A stretch of 64,000 bases of DNA from Bin55 sp965220235 (lineage in GTDB: Bacteria > Pseudomonadota > Gammaproteobacteria > Pseudomonadales > Azotimanducaceae): the NCBI GenBank assembly GCA_965220235.1, contig OZ244815.1, forward strand, positions 310,001 through 374,000, written 5' to 3'. The position numbers and the translations under genes were made by a program. Shown here one piece after another: positions 37,712-46,894 of the stretch. How positions within the stretch are numbered: position 1 is the stretch's first letter; the number at the start of each line of letters is the position of its first letter. Under the pieces are notes generated by a model. That model made no database searches. It saw nothing but the letters and a program-made list of their open reading frames with translations, and was not told the origin of the DNA.

Positions 37712-37746
37712 CCCCGGCACTCCTAGGAGTGTCGGGGTTTTTTATT
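37712..37746 (+). terminator. Intrinsic terminator of adhesin copy 1
   Basis: Arms CCCCGGCACTCC (37712-37723) and GGAGTGTCGGGG (37726-37737) form a 12-bp stem with one wobble pair, followed by TTTTTT. It lies 54 bases after the adhesin stop and marks the end of the duplicated unit. Confidence 0.92.
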
Positions 37747-37981
37747 TGGGCTAATCCAACCAATCCAGTTCGTTCTTGCAATGTCAGCGTAACTACTGTA
37801 AATTCGCTGGCAACCTGTATCAAGTGCCGCGGGGCGCATTGAACCCCAATTTGACGGGTTCGAGAAATAGAGTTGTATCCGACATGAAGATAGAGCGCGA
37901 TGTTGATGTGACGCTGAGAACTGCTTGGTTTCGCTCTTACAGAGAGTTGAGGCTGTGTTTTGGGTATGGTCTCCTATCGAC
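37747..37981. other. 235-bp unique spacer between the duplicated units
   Basis: This stretch is not part of the duplication and has no counterpart before copy 1 or after copy 2 that I can see. It contains no supportable gene and no IS end. Confidence 0.6.
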
Positions 37982-38117
37982 TATACTTCGCAACCGTTCG
38001 AGCGCATGACTCGGCTACTGCATATTGTTAGCTGAATCGTTGTGTTTTCACATGCGTTCGGGCACGGCAACGGCTTGTTTGGAGACTAGCTAACGTCGGA
38101 AAGTATGAATACGTTGA

Positions 38118-38146
38118 CATCGTTGCGCTAGCGACGATGGTTTTTT
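38118..38146 (+). terminator. Hairpin plus T-run in the adhesin leader, copy 2
   Basis: Identical to the structure at 32006-32034. Here it lies about 370 bases after the terminator of copy 1, so the unit from one adhesin to the next contains two terminator-like hairpins in series. Confidence 0.6.
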
Positions 38147-38450
38147 ATGCAGGAAGGTACGTCGGATTGTTGTATGATGACGGTCTTCAAGTAGCTGCGG
38201 GTTCGGCCATTGCAGGGAAGCGAAGGCGCAGTTGCGGTAGATTGGTAACTGGAGGAGAGGCCAATTGAAATTCTTCAATGAACATTTAGTTCGAGTGCGA
38301 GCGTGGAAGGCGCGTTTGTCTTCGCTCGGGAGCGGTTGTTCCTGGGTGGCGTCGACGCGAGTTCGACGAAAGCCCGGATGGGCGGTTGTCGAATCGCCTC
38401 GCGTCGAAACGACTCAACGAATCGGACCCGAAACTTCTAGAGGAGATGGG

Positions 38451-41400
38451 ATGATGATTCAAAACACGACATTCCTGCGCCGAGCGGTCGGTAGCCTGCT
38501 GGTCGCATTGGTGACTCTAGTCGGGTTTCAGGCGAATGCGCAGTTCAATTTCCAAGAGACAGCGAATGTCGCTTGGGACGAGGCAGACGGATTTGATGAC
38601 ACATCGAATGCGCTTGCTGAAGGTGCTGCCAACGGTGGCACTAGTCTAACGGGCCTAAATGGAAGGATCAGTGCTGCGCTTGAAGGCAATACTGGTACGA
38701 CGGGCACGTGTTACAAAATTTCCGGCACCGCGGCGTATGCGCTTGCTTTCTCAGGCACCTTAGATTGTCGTGCTAGTGGCGCCGCCACGGGTACGTTGGA
38801 CGGTATCCTCGGTGAGAATGGAGGTGCACTACCGGTTGCTGTTCGGTCAACTCCGACACAACAACACGTGGATTTTGAACGTGGCGCAAGCCAAACACTC
38901 ATCATTTCAGGTTACTCAGGCACCGGTGCGGCCCGCAAGGTCACCGAGAAGTTAACGGTCAATATTGCAGTCGCTCAACACGACGAATCGCCTATTGTCA
39001 CGCAAGACCCGACCAAAGCACCGGTTTGGTACCTGCGTGAAGGTGATGCCAGAACGCTTCAGATTTCACAATTGTTCCGTGACCCCGAAGGTACACCGGT
39101 TGCCTTCGATATCGCCGCTACGTCAAGTGACGTTTTCATATGTGACACATCTGATTCAGGTAACCGCACGATTGGCGCAACAGCACCTCAAAACTCTGGC
39201 GGATCCACAACCATTGCAGCAGGAAGTGATGCTGATTTCGGTGTATCCGATCCGGTAGGTTGCTCAGTGTCGAATACAAATACTGCGACTAGTCCCACGC
39301 CAGACCCAGGTGCCAGAGGTGGAGCCGGTAATCGAGTAGTAACTACCACAAAACGCGGTCCGATTCTCACCATCAACGTGGACAGTCTTGTTATAGATGC
39401 CGACACCACCGATGAGGTAGCTGCGACGCCGCGACCCAAAGGTACCTACACTGCACAGGTATTCCTTCGGGTATGGGCCGGAGGCTTGCCTTCAATAGGT
39501 TGGGCGACTGCAACAGTCCACGCGAAAGTCGGCGCAAACAACCTTCCTCAATTCCCTGGTGGGGCCGTGGGTTACACTCAGATGATGAATGAAGGCGATG
39601 CCGAAAGTGGCGCAATACCGCTCGCCGGTGATCTTGACGCCGGTGCTGGTGTTGACAACGACATGCTTGAGTACGGTTTAGTAGGTCAAGATGCCATGAG
39701 GCAGGTTAGTGTTGCAGGTGGTAAGGTATCGCTTGGTGACATTCCTGACGATGCGGCCACGACCAACGTCAATGAAGCGGCCAAGAAACTAATCGGTAAA
39801 GGACTTGACTACGAGACTGCAACGACCTTCACGGTCATGATCAGCGTGACCGACAGTTGGTCGGATCCTGTAACGGTGCCTGTTACTGTAACGCTAAAGA
39901 ACGTCAATGAACTCGACATTGCGAAGAAAGCGGACGGGAAGACTGAAAATAGGATCGGTGAGCAACGGATGGTCAAAGGTCTGAAGCGAACATTTGACTT
40001 ATCCGAGTACTTCGTTGATCCTGAAGGTGACAACATCACCTACGAGGCGTACACCAATATTGGGACGGACATTGTCGTTGTGGATAACGAGACCGGTATG
40101 CTCACCATTACAGGTCCTGCAGCAGGTACATACGTTGCGACTCTGACTGCTACGGACGACGGCAAAACAGACGGAAGAGCGGATAGCAAAATCCAGTCCT
40201 ACAACTTCAACATCGTCTCTCGTGATGCCAATAAAGCGCCCAAGATCGATCTCGTAGAAGACGGCACGATTGCGATCGGTGCCATGATTAACGAAGCGGG
40301 TAGCGCGGGTAAAGATCTGGGTATCGAAATCGACTATGACGATGATGATCCTGCTCCCACGGCAATTTTGACCGGCGGTTCGGGTTTATTCAAAGCCACC
40401 GTCGATGACAAGAAGGAAGTAGTCACGATTGCTGTCGGTGAGGCCGCCCTCAATTACGAGATGGCCGACCGACATACGCTCAAGCTGGTGCTACAAGACG
40501 CTTGGGATGACACCGTCATGTCAAAACCGCTTGAAATTCAAGTTCAAGTCGTTGACGACAACGACGCGCCGACCGTTAAAAAAGATATGGAAGGTAAGGA
40601 TGTCGAGATAGCCAATCAAAGCATCGTCGTGAACGGTTCTGGTTCGCTGTACACTGGGGATCATTTCGAAGACGAGGACGGTGACCGTCTGCTCGTCAAT
40701 GCGGCTTCTAGCGACATGACGAAAGTGACCGTATCCGTATCCGGCTTGGACGGTGTCAAGTTCATGGGCGTTGCCGAAACCGAGAAAGACGAAATGGGGA
40801 AAGATAAGCCGGTCACCATTACGTTGACCGCGACAGACCCCGATGGCGCATTAGCCATGTTGACTTTCAAAGTCACGGTCGGCGCCAACAATCCGCCGGT
40901 AGCTGATGCCGACGCATTCATGATGGCGTTGCCTGAAAACAACACCATTAATGTTGGTGCAACTGCGGATGTCGATCTCGAAGGTCTGTTTACGGAGCCC
41001 GATACGGGTGACGAGATCACCTCGATTACTGCTATGACATCGGACGAAGACGTACTTCTGGTTATTCCAACCAATGACGGCGACAGCATTACGCTAGTCG
41101 GTAGAGCTTCTGGTATGGCAACGTTGACGATTACGGCGATGGACGGTGGCGGAAACTCCACACCTCATATGGCCGAAATCACGGTCAACGAAGCGCCGGC
41201 AGAATCCATGCCCATCGATCCGGTCGAAATGGACCGCACCATGCCTCACGTGGTTGACATCTCTGGTGTCTTCACCGACGGCGACGACGGCGCGGACATG
41301 TTGACGATCACCGCTGAAGCGGTTGGCGACGGCATGGATCGAATCACGCTCGAAATCATGGACGGCCAGCTCACGATCACCGGCGTTCTAGGCATCATGC

Positions 41401-43769
41401 CTGGTGAAGCCGAGATTCTGCTGACGGCGACTGACCCGCACGGGGCAACCGCGACGTCTACGATCCTCGTATCGGTCATCAACGTTGGTCCGACGGTTGC
41501 AATGAACCTCGAAGACCAAGAGATGGACCGCACCATGCCATTGACGCTCGATCTGAGTGGCGTGTTCATGGACGCGGACGGCGAAATGTTGACGATCACT
41601 GCTGAAGTCCAAGACATGTCGGTTGTAGAACTCGGCGACGTTGACGACGCAGGTATGCTGATGGTCACCGCCCTTGCGGTAGGTATGACCAACATCGTCC
41701 TGACGGCAGTTGACGAAGACGGCGCATCCATCATGGCTGACTTCGAAGTCACCGTTATCAACATCGCTCCTGTTGTTGCAGAAGCTGTGCCTGATCAAAG
41801 CACGACCCGTGCGGACGATCTCACGATCGACGTAAGCGGTACGTTCAGCGACCCGGACGCAGCCGACGACATGCTGACGATTACCGTCTCCGTTGCAAAC
41901 GAGATGTACGTCTCTGCGATGCTTGACAACAACATGCTGACGCTCTCTGGTCTAGACGTGGGTACCTCAGCCATCACCCTGACAGCGACTGACGCTGACG
42001 GCGGTATGGTCGAAACCATGTTCGATACCACCATTGATAACGTTGCACCGGTTGTAGCTAACTCCATCAGCCCGATTAACCTCGAAGTTGGTGGCCAGGC
42101 TGCATCGCAATCGATCTCTGGACTGTTCACGGACGATGACGACATGCTGACCTACACGGTTACGTCAAGTAACTCAGGTATCGCAGGTGCGTCCTTGACC
42201 GCCATGACCGCCATGATTACCCCGATGTCTCGAGGTTCCACAACGATCACGGTTACCGCAACTGACCCGCACGGTGCATCTGCATCCGTCACGGGTTCGG
42301 TCACGGTAGGTGACGGCGAACTGAAAGCAGTTGCAGCCAAGTCGCTTGCAGGCTTCGGTCGCGCGATGCTCGCCAGTGTATCTTCCAGTGTTGGTTCACG
42401 GCTCATGAACGACGCACGTTCCTCTGACCTCACGCTTGACGCGTGGGCGCCGGTTGAAAACCAAGGCACGATGTCAGCATTGACAGCGGATGATCGCAGC
42501 GAAGTTGCATGGAACACCGTGAATGCCACGAACACTGCGACGACCGCAGGCGCCTCGTCTGCCTTCAACGCAGGTCCAATGAGTGGTGTGGACGCACTCC
42601 GGTCTACCTTAGGCCAGAGCTTCGCCCTCAACCTGGGTTCAACTGACAACCGTTCGAACTGGTCCGTCTGGGGCGACATTGATCGTCAGTCCTATGAAGG
42701 CGCTGGTTATGACGGTATGGCATCAAGCATCTACCTCGGCGCGGACGTAACCGTCGCTGAATGCTGGATGTTCGGTGTTGCAGTCTCTACCAACTCCGGT
42801 GAATCTGACTACACCTACGGTACGGCAACGCAAACGATGGATATGAGCCTGACCACAGTGCTCCCATACGTGAGCTACCAGCCGTCCCACGGATCTTCGA
42901 TCTGGGGTGTTGCAGGCTTCGGTTCTGGTGAACTCGAAACCACAGTAGTCGGTGCAGGTAACGAAACCAGCGACCTTTCCACCCAACTCACGTTGGTTGG
43001 TGGTAGCCAAGAGCTGACGCGACTCGGACGCATGAGTCTGGCGTTGCGCGGCGATGCGGCAGTCGCTTCGATCGAAACCGAAGACGGTAACGGCGCAGCT
43101 GACGGACTCGCAGCGGATGTCAATCGCATTCGCATCGGTCTCGAAGGCTCGTTACGATCCGATACCGGTAACGGCGGCATGGTTGAGCCTTTCGGCCAAG
43201 TCAGTCTCCGTTCCGACGGTGGTGACGGCGATACCGGCACAGGTGTTGAGATTGCAGGTGGTATCCGGTTAACCGGCGGCACGTTCACCCTTGAAGCTCA
43301 AGGTCGAACGCTTGCCATGCACGGCGCGGACGAGTACAGCGAATCAGGCTTCAGCTTGATGGCGAAACTCAACCCGTCGGCTAGCGCAACTGGTGTCTCT
43401 GTGTCGATCGCTCCGCGATGGGGTGCTGACGCACTAGGCAATGGCATGCTGTGGCAAGATACGCTGAGTCTGAACTCAACACAAACCTATGGCGCGTTGG
43501 CAGGCTTCGGCAACGCTGGCGCGAGCAAATCGATCGATACTCAGATCGGCTACGGCATGCTGGTTGCTAACGAGCAATTCCTGCTAACGCCATTCGTCGA
43601 TCTAGGTATCAGCGATAGCGATCGTCGAGAAACGTTGTTAGGTATTACCCTGCAGCAATTGGTAGAAGGCACTACCAGCCTCGACGTCAACCTAGCACTC
43701 GGCCGTGTCGAAGAGCGCACCGGTGCTAGCAGCGGCAAGATCGGCTTGAACGCAACACTGCGCTTCTAG
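38451..43769 (+). CDS. Giant cadherin/Ig-like adhesin with autotransporter-type barrel, copy 2
   Basis: The protein is identical in all 1,772 residues to the product of 32339-37657, with the same leader and ribosome sites. Perfect identity across more than 5 kb means the duplication is very recent, is kept uniform by gene conversion, or is an assembly artefact. Two identical adjacent surface-protein genes raise dosage and give a substrate for recombination, which could expand or delete copies. The frame again stays open upstream to a TTG at 38265. It is followed by its own terminator and then by the promoter region of the ubiquitin-like operon. Confidence 0.88.
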   Translation: MMIQNTTFLRRAVGSLLVALVTLVGFQANAQFNFQETANVAWDEADGFDDTSNALAEGAANGGTSLTGLNGRISAALEGNTGTTGTCYKISGTAAYALAFSGTLDCRASGAATGTLDGILGENGGALPVAVRSTPTQQHVDFERGASQTLIISGYSGTGAARKVTEKLTVNIAVAQHDESPIVTQDPTKAPVWYLREGDARTLQISQLFRDPEGTPVAFDIAATSSDVFICDTSDSGNRTIGATAPQNSGGSTTIAAGSDADFGVSDPVGCSVSNTNTATSPTPDPGARGGAGNRVVTTTKRGPILTINVDSLVIDADTTDEVAATPRPKGTYTAQVFLRVWAGGLPSIGWATATVHAKVGANNLPQFPGGAVGYTQMMNEGDAESGAIPLAGDLDAGAGVDNDMLEYGLVGQDAMRQVSVAGGKVSLGDIPDDAATTNVNEAAKKLIGKGLDYETATTFTVMISVTDSWSDPVTVPVTVTLKNVNELDIAKKADGKTENRIGEQRMVKGLKRTFDLSEYFVDPEGDNITYEAYTNIGTDIVVVDNETGMLTITGPAAGTYVATLTATDDGKTDGRADSKIQSYNFNIVSRDANKAPKIDLVEDGTIAIGAMINEAGSAGKDLGIEIDYDDDDPAPTAILTGGSGLFKATVDDKKEVVTIAVGEAALNYEMADRHTLKLVLQDAWDDTVMSKPLEIQVQVVDDNDAPTVKKDMEGKDVEIANQSIVVNGSGSLYTGDHFEDEDGDRLLVNAASSDMTKVTVSVSGLDGVKFMGVAETEKDEMGKDKPVTITLTATDPDGALAMLTFKVTVGANNPPVADADAFMMALPENNTINVGATADVDLEGLFTEPDTGDEITSITAMTSDEDVLLVIPTNDGDSITLVGRASGMATLTITAMDGGGNSTPHMAEITVNEAPAESMPIDPVEMDRTMPHVVDISGVFTDGDDGADMLTITAEAVGDGMDRITLEIMDGQLTITGVLGIMPGEAEILLTATDPHGATATSTILVSVINVGPTVAMNLEDQEMDRTMPLTLDLSGVFMDADGEMLTITAEVQDMSVVELGDVDDAGMLMVTALAVGMTNIVLTAVDEDGASIMADFEVTVINIAPVVAEAVPDQSTTRADDLTIDVSGTFSDPDAADDMLTITVSVANEMYVSAMLDNNMLTLSGLDVGTSAITLTATDADGGMVETMFDTTIDNVAPVVANSISPINLEVGGQAASQSISGLFTDDDDMLTYTVTSSNSGIAGASLTAMTAMITPMSRGSTTITVTATDPHGASASVTGSVTVGDGELKAVAAKSLAGFGRAMLASVSSSVGSRLMNDARSSDLTLDAWAPVENQGTMSALTADDRSEVAWNTVNATNTATTAGASSAFNAGPMSGVDALRSTLGQSFALNLGSTDNRSNWSVWGDIDRQSYEGAGYDGMASSIYLGADVTVAECWMFGVAVSTNSGESDYTYGTATQTMDMSLTTVLPYVSYQPSHGSSIWGVAGFGSGELETTVVGAGNETSDLSTQLTLVGGSQELTRLGRMSLALRGDAAVASIETEDGNGAADGLAADVNRIRIGLEGSLRSDTGNGGMVEPFGQVSLRSDGGDGDTGTGVEIAGGIRLTGGTFTLEAQGRTLAMHGADEYSESGFSLMAKLNPSASATGVSVSIAPRWGADALGNGMLWQDTLSLNSTQTYGALAGFGNAGASKSIDTQIGYGMLVANEQFLLTPFVDLGISDSDRRETLLGITLQQLVEGTTSLDVNLALGRVEERTGASSGKIGLNATLRF

Positions 43770-43823
43770 GTCGTTTACGCCACGCGGCGGTCCTGATGTG
43801 ATCGCCGCACGTCTCTTCTCCAG

Positions 43824-43858
43824 CCCCGGCACTCCTAGGAGTGTCGGGGTTTTTTATT
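43824..43858 (+). terminator. Intrinsic terminator of adhesin copy 2
   Basis: Same 12-bp hairpin and T-tract as at 37712-37746, separating adhesin transcription from the operon that starts at 44303. Confidence 0.92.
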
Positions 43859-44302
43859 CGCGAGTTTGATCAGAATAAGAAGCAGGAAGTCCATTGCGCA
43901 AACCTAAGTCATTGCTACAGCAATATCATGCTTAGAAACCAAATACTGACAATTCCCGTTATCAATGGCGACTACGCCTACTCCACTCGAAACGTATTGC
44001 TTGAACTCGATGTGGGAGTGACTTGCCCATCACTCGCAATGAGTTTACCTCCTGCAACGCATGTGGTTGTTGCGGACCCTCCCACCCCCGTACCAAGGCC
44101 ATTGTTTCTCTGTGAACGTCCACACCCACATGACCGGAACGGACGTTCTCTAATTCGTACTAATGAGTCACACTGATGAATATGAGTAATACAATGTAAT
44201 TAATCACGATGTATTTGTAATTTTCGATTTATTTGAACGTGCAAGTAGCACAAGCATAGATTTATTGCTATACTTGTAATTCGTACCGTTTAGGATCGAT
44301 CA
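43859..44302. other. Intergenic region with the ubiquitin-like operon promoter
   Basis: No supportable gene. An AT-rich stretch before 44303 includes a -10-like TATACT at 44269-44274 and a small inverted repeat GTGC-AAGTA-GCAC at about 44239-44251 in the -35 region, which could bind a regulator. AGGA at 44292-44295 serves as ribosome site for the first gene. Confidence 0.4.
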
Positions 44303-44716
44303 ATGTCAACCGAAGAAGAAACGAGCCTGTCGTTTCGTGCCAACCCGGAAGATGTAGCTTCGATGAAGTTCATTGAAGAGCACATTGCGAAGTTGACGCA
44401 GGACATAGACCCGGATTCGGCAATGAAAGCTGCTTTATCTCGCGCTGGTATAGTCAGATACGCTATTAGGCAAGTTGGCTATTTAGTTCAGACACCATCT
44501 GGACGACGTGTATTGACGAACTCAGGCAGGAATGAACTTCGTACTTATCGCCGTCGGATTTCGACTGAATCTGAAGCTTGGCATTGGATCGAAGCTTGTT
44601 CAGCGTGGCCTAACGAGAATTTTCACGAGCAGTTTGAGCGGCCGTTAAGCGACCCGCTGTGTAACTCGTGTATCGCACTCGAACAAAATCAAACTCAAAA
44701 TGGAGAGAAACCATGA
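44303..44716 (+). CDS. Hypothetical protein, first gene of the ubiquitin-like operon
   Basis: The protein has 137 residues, with no signal peptide or membrane segment, and I do not recognise a family. The N-terminal third is acidic and helical (PEDVASMKFIEEHIAKL). The middle is basic (SGRRVLTNSGRNELRTYRRR). The C-terminal part has a C-N-S-C pair (DPLCNSCIALEQ) and a further Cys in WIEACSAW, which might bind metal or take part in thioester chemistry. Its stop overlaps the start of the ubiquitin-like gene as ATGA, so it is almost certainly part of the same system. An E2-like or regulatory role would be speculation. Confidence 0.7.
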   Translation: MSTEEETSLSFRANPEDVASMKFIEEHIAKLTQDIDPDSAMKAALSRAGIVRYAIRQVGYLVQTPSGRRVLTNSGRNELRTYRRRISTESEAWHWIEACSAWPNENFHEQFERPLSDPLCNSCIALEQNQTQNGEKP

Positions 44717-45012
44717 ACGATAAACCAATTGACATAACAATCGACACACCTGACAAGCCTACTGAAGGTGTCGCAGAATGGAAAATCTACATCAATGCTC
44801 GTTTGATACTATGGCATACGGAGACCATTAGTTTCGATCAAGTAGTCGAGCAATGGAATCAATTAGATCCTGATCGACATGTCATTGAGGGGTTACCAGG
44901 TATCAACTGGAAAACTCCAAAGGGTACGACAGGAACTCTATATCGAAAAGATGACCCATTGAAGGTTGTATTTGAGATGGAGTTCATGATCGACCCTTCA
45001 TATCTTGCGTAG
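44713..45012 (+). CDS. Ubiquitin-like beta-grasp protein (multiubiquitin-type)
   Basis: The 99-residue protein has a disordered, acidic N-terminal tail (residues 1-20) followed by one beta-grasp-like unit: WKIYINARLILWHTETISFD is the first hairpin, DQVVEQWNQL the helix, then GTTGTLYRKDDPLKVVFEME and FMIDP as closing strands. The pattern resembles the prokaryotic multiubiquitin family encoded beside E1-like enzymes, here with a single unit. It lacks the C-terminal Gly-Gly of eukaryotic ubiquitin and ends in PSYLA, so conjugation by a classical glycine tail is not obvious. It lies directly before the E1-like gene. Assignment rests on motif pattern plus context. Confidence 0.68.
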   Translation: MNDKPIDITIDTPDKPTEGVAEWKIYINARLILWHTETISFDQVVEQWNQLDPDRHVIEGLPGINWKTPKGTTGTLYRKDDPLKVVFEMEFMIDPSYLA

Positions 45013-45022
45013 AAAGAGCTAA

Positions 45023-46156
45023 ATGTCGGAACACAAAAAGCGGATCTACCAAGAAGCGGAACGGCGTGAGTGGAAAGTTGAGCGTAGAGAGACAGAAGTC
45101 GGCGTAGTTGGAATACCCTGCTTTGTTTCACCTACCAATACAAGCTCGATTGAAGTATGGGTAGGAATAGAACCAAATTCAAACGAGCTTCGCTTGTGTC
45201 ATGAATGGCAACAAGGAGCAATTCATGCTGCTCACATTAAAGGTCTAGCGGACGGGAAAATGTACAGTCGATCTGGTGACGAGTTCTTAAACGGAGTGAT
45301 CAGACAAACTAGCTCGAGTCTTGTGCTTTCCATCAAGATACGTGATCGCGATTATGAGGACGCATGGGACGCTCTGGTGAACTATGTTAGGCACGTTTAT
45401 GCGTTGTTCCTTGGTGAGCTGCCAGCAGATCGAATAATTAATCGCCCCTACACATTCAACATTCTCGGTGACCAATCGCCAGAAGCGATTGAATGGCGGA
45501 GCCTAGTTTCCCATGAACGAATATCTGTAATCGGACTCGGGGGGGTTGGAGCGTGGATTGCAGACCTTGTTGTTAAGGCAGATCCTAGCGAAGTTCATGG
45601 TTGGGATTACGATGACATCGAACCAAAGAATGTCCTGCGAATGCCAGGGGGACTAAATCCATCGATATGGATTGGTAGAACAAAAGTTGATTGGTTTCAA
45701 GAGACTTATTCGTTAATACACTCAAATATACATGGTCATTGCATGCGCATAGGGCATGAGAATATACAAGAGATGATCGGAAGTACTACATTTGCGTTTG
45801 TAGCTGTTGACGAAGCAAACGACCGCATGACAATCTGTAATGAACTAGAAAACGCAGGAATCCCATTTGTCGTAGCCGGACTATCTTTAGTACGCAAAGA
45901 AAGGCGAGTTAAAGTCTCGATGCGAATCGTAACTGCTCATCAAGGCGTAGCTTCTTGGAGAGAGGCAATACCTCAAGTTGGGCAAGCTGGGCAAGATGAC
46001 TACGGTAGTCTTGATTTACCTGACGTTTACGCAATGGCAGCGAGCTACTCAGTCCAATCTTGGAGGAAAATGAGAGGTCAGTTATGGTTTGAACAACGAG
46101 AAGAGTGTCTAACATACATAGCTAATGATCAAACTCTTATAGTCAGAGGTGTTTAG
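45023..46156 (+). CDS. E1-like ThiF/UBA-family adenylyltransferase with N-terminal extension
   Basis: The C-terminal ~210 residues of this 377-residue protein are a ThiF/E1-like Rossmann domain: ISVIGLGGVGAWIADLV (nucleotide loop, 168-183), WDYDDIEPKNVLR (194-206) and FVAVDEANDR (259-268), where ThiF proteins have the Mg2+-binding Asp and Arg. E1-like enzymes adenylate the C terminus of a ubiquitin-like partner. I see no CxxC zinc clamp, and the position of a catalytic Cys is unclear (Cys240, Cys272 and Cys362 are candidates). Residues 1-160 form a separate domain with DEFLNGVIRQTSSS and YEDAWDALVNYVRHVYALFLGE (two adjoining motifs); it could be an E2-like or substrate-binding module. The gene starts 10 bases after the ubiquitin-like gene and overlaps the DUF6527 gene by 8. 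Confidence 0.85.
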   Translation: MSEHKKRIYQEAERREWKVERRETEVGVVGIPCFVSPTNTSSIEVWVGIEPNSNELRLCHEWQQGAIHAAHIKGLADGKMYSRSGDEFLNGVIRQTSSSLVLSIKIRDRDYEDAWDALVNYVRHVYALFLGELPADRIINRPYTFNILGDQSPEAIEWRSLVSHERISVIGLGGVGAWIADLVVKADPSEVHGWDYDDIEPKNVLRMPGGLNPSIWIGRTKVDWFQETYSLIHSNIHGHCMRIGHENIQEMIGSTTFAFVAVDEANDRMTICNELENAGIPFVVAGLSLVRKERRVKVSMRIVTAHQGVASWREAIPQVGQAGQDDYGSLDLPDVYAMAASYSVQSWRKMRGQLWFEQREECLTYIANDQTLIVRGV

Positions 46157-46550
46157 ATTGCGTTTTGGCCGGATATGGAATAGATTATGGAACCGTAGCT
46201 CTGTTTATACAAACAAAACTCAGAAACCACGAGTACTCCTAAATTTATTGTTTGTAGAAACTATACCTCGATTAGAGGAAATGGAAGAACACACTCTGTA
46301 TGTCAGTATGAGATTTGCCATCCTATCTCATATGTGCCCTTGTGGATGTGGTCGATTGGTTGATGTGGCATTGTCCCCAGAGACTCGTAGCATTTATTTT
46401 GACGGAAAATACTTGACTCTAGAACCGTCGATCGGCGTTACGTTTCCTTGTAATAGTCATTATTCGATTATTTGCAATGAAGTCGTATGGCATCCTCCGT
46501 ATACGCCCCATCGTTCAGGTAGTTACTTATACCCTTCTATGCACGAATAG
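46149..46550 (+). CDS. DUF6527 zinc-binding protein
   Basis: The 133-residue protein has a basic N-terminal stretch and then the DUF6527 pattern: AILSHMCPCGCGRLVDVALS, with the CPCGCG cluster at residues 63-68, and LEPSIGVTFPCNSHYSI, with Cys101 and His104. This is a likely single zinc site. DUF6527 genes commonly sit next to ThiF/E1-like and ubiquitin-like genes, which is the case here. The biochemical role is unknown; adaptor, E3-like or deconjugating functions are all possible. GTG at 46149 overlaps the E1-like stop. Last gene of the operon. The 344 bases after it contain no clear terminator before IS256 copy B. Confidence 0.78.
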   Translation: MFRLRFGRIWNRLWNRSSVYTNKTQKPRVLLNLLFVETIPRLEEMEEHTLYVSMRFAILSHMCPCGCGRLVDVALSPETRSIYFDGKYLTLEPSIGVTFPCNSHYSIICNEVVWHPPYTPHRSGSYLYPSMHE

Positions 46551-46894
46551 TTCCATTCTTCCTCTCCGCGCTTGGGTTCTTCGTCGTGATTACGCACCTA
46601 TTCTGTTATCCACAGGTGTAGGATCAAACAATTTCGCCACTCCATGCAATCAATCTTCTTCGCCTCGCTCGTCGTACTTTTCCGGACACTCGGTTTAATC
46701 AAGACAATTCCGATCAGGTGCTGCTACAAAGGTCTTACTAAAAACACCCGTGAAGGTGGATTGTAGACACCCCGGAGGCATGAAATATGCGCAATGGGAA
46801 TTCGCGATCTGCTTCGAGGATCGTTTCGAGGTATCACCGCGTATCTAAAATCACGACGACACGAACGATCTGTAACTGGCAACATCCCCTAGCC
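46551..46894. other. Intergenic, no gene; contains a repeat shared with the IS110 flank
   Basis: No coding frame is supportable. A 26-base stretch at 46764-46789 matches the right flank of the IS110 element (see separate entry). The last nine bases are the target duplication of IS256 copy B. Confidence 0.45.
46764..46789 (-). repeat. 26-base match to the IS110 element flank at 26111-26136
   Basis: Read on the reverse strand, this stretch contains CATATTTCATGCC followed by CGGGGTGTCTA with one base between, and differs from 26111-26136 at a single position. There it abuts the inverted repeat of the IS110-type element; here there is no element. It may mark a past insertion site or the preferred target of that IS. 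Confidence 0.6.

Larger units (their letters stand above)
31870..37746 (+). repeat. 5,877-bp segmental duplication, copy 1
   Basis: The block from 31870 to 37746 recurs at 37982-43858 with a constant offset of 6,112 bases. The encoded proteins are identical, and the leader and terminator sequences I compared show no difference. The unit is a full expression cassette: leader with hairpin, adhesin gene, intrinsic terminator. The sequences flanking the two copies are unrelated to each other, so this is not a simple tandem array made by slippage. Confidence 0.95.
37982..43858 (+). repeat. 5,877-bp segmental duplication, copy 2
   Basis: Second copy of the cassette described at 31870-37746, in the same orientation after a 235-bp unique spacer. 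The identity breaks abruptly at both ends: the base before TATACTTCGC differs from copy 1, and the two copies diverge after the TTTTTTATT of the terminator. Confidence 0.95.

Noticed and set aside
43841..44176. 111-codon forward frame starting inside the adhesin terminator
   Set aside because: It would begin within the terminator hairpin/T-tract, has unusual composition and no homology I recognise.
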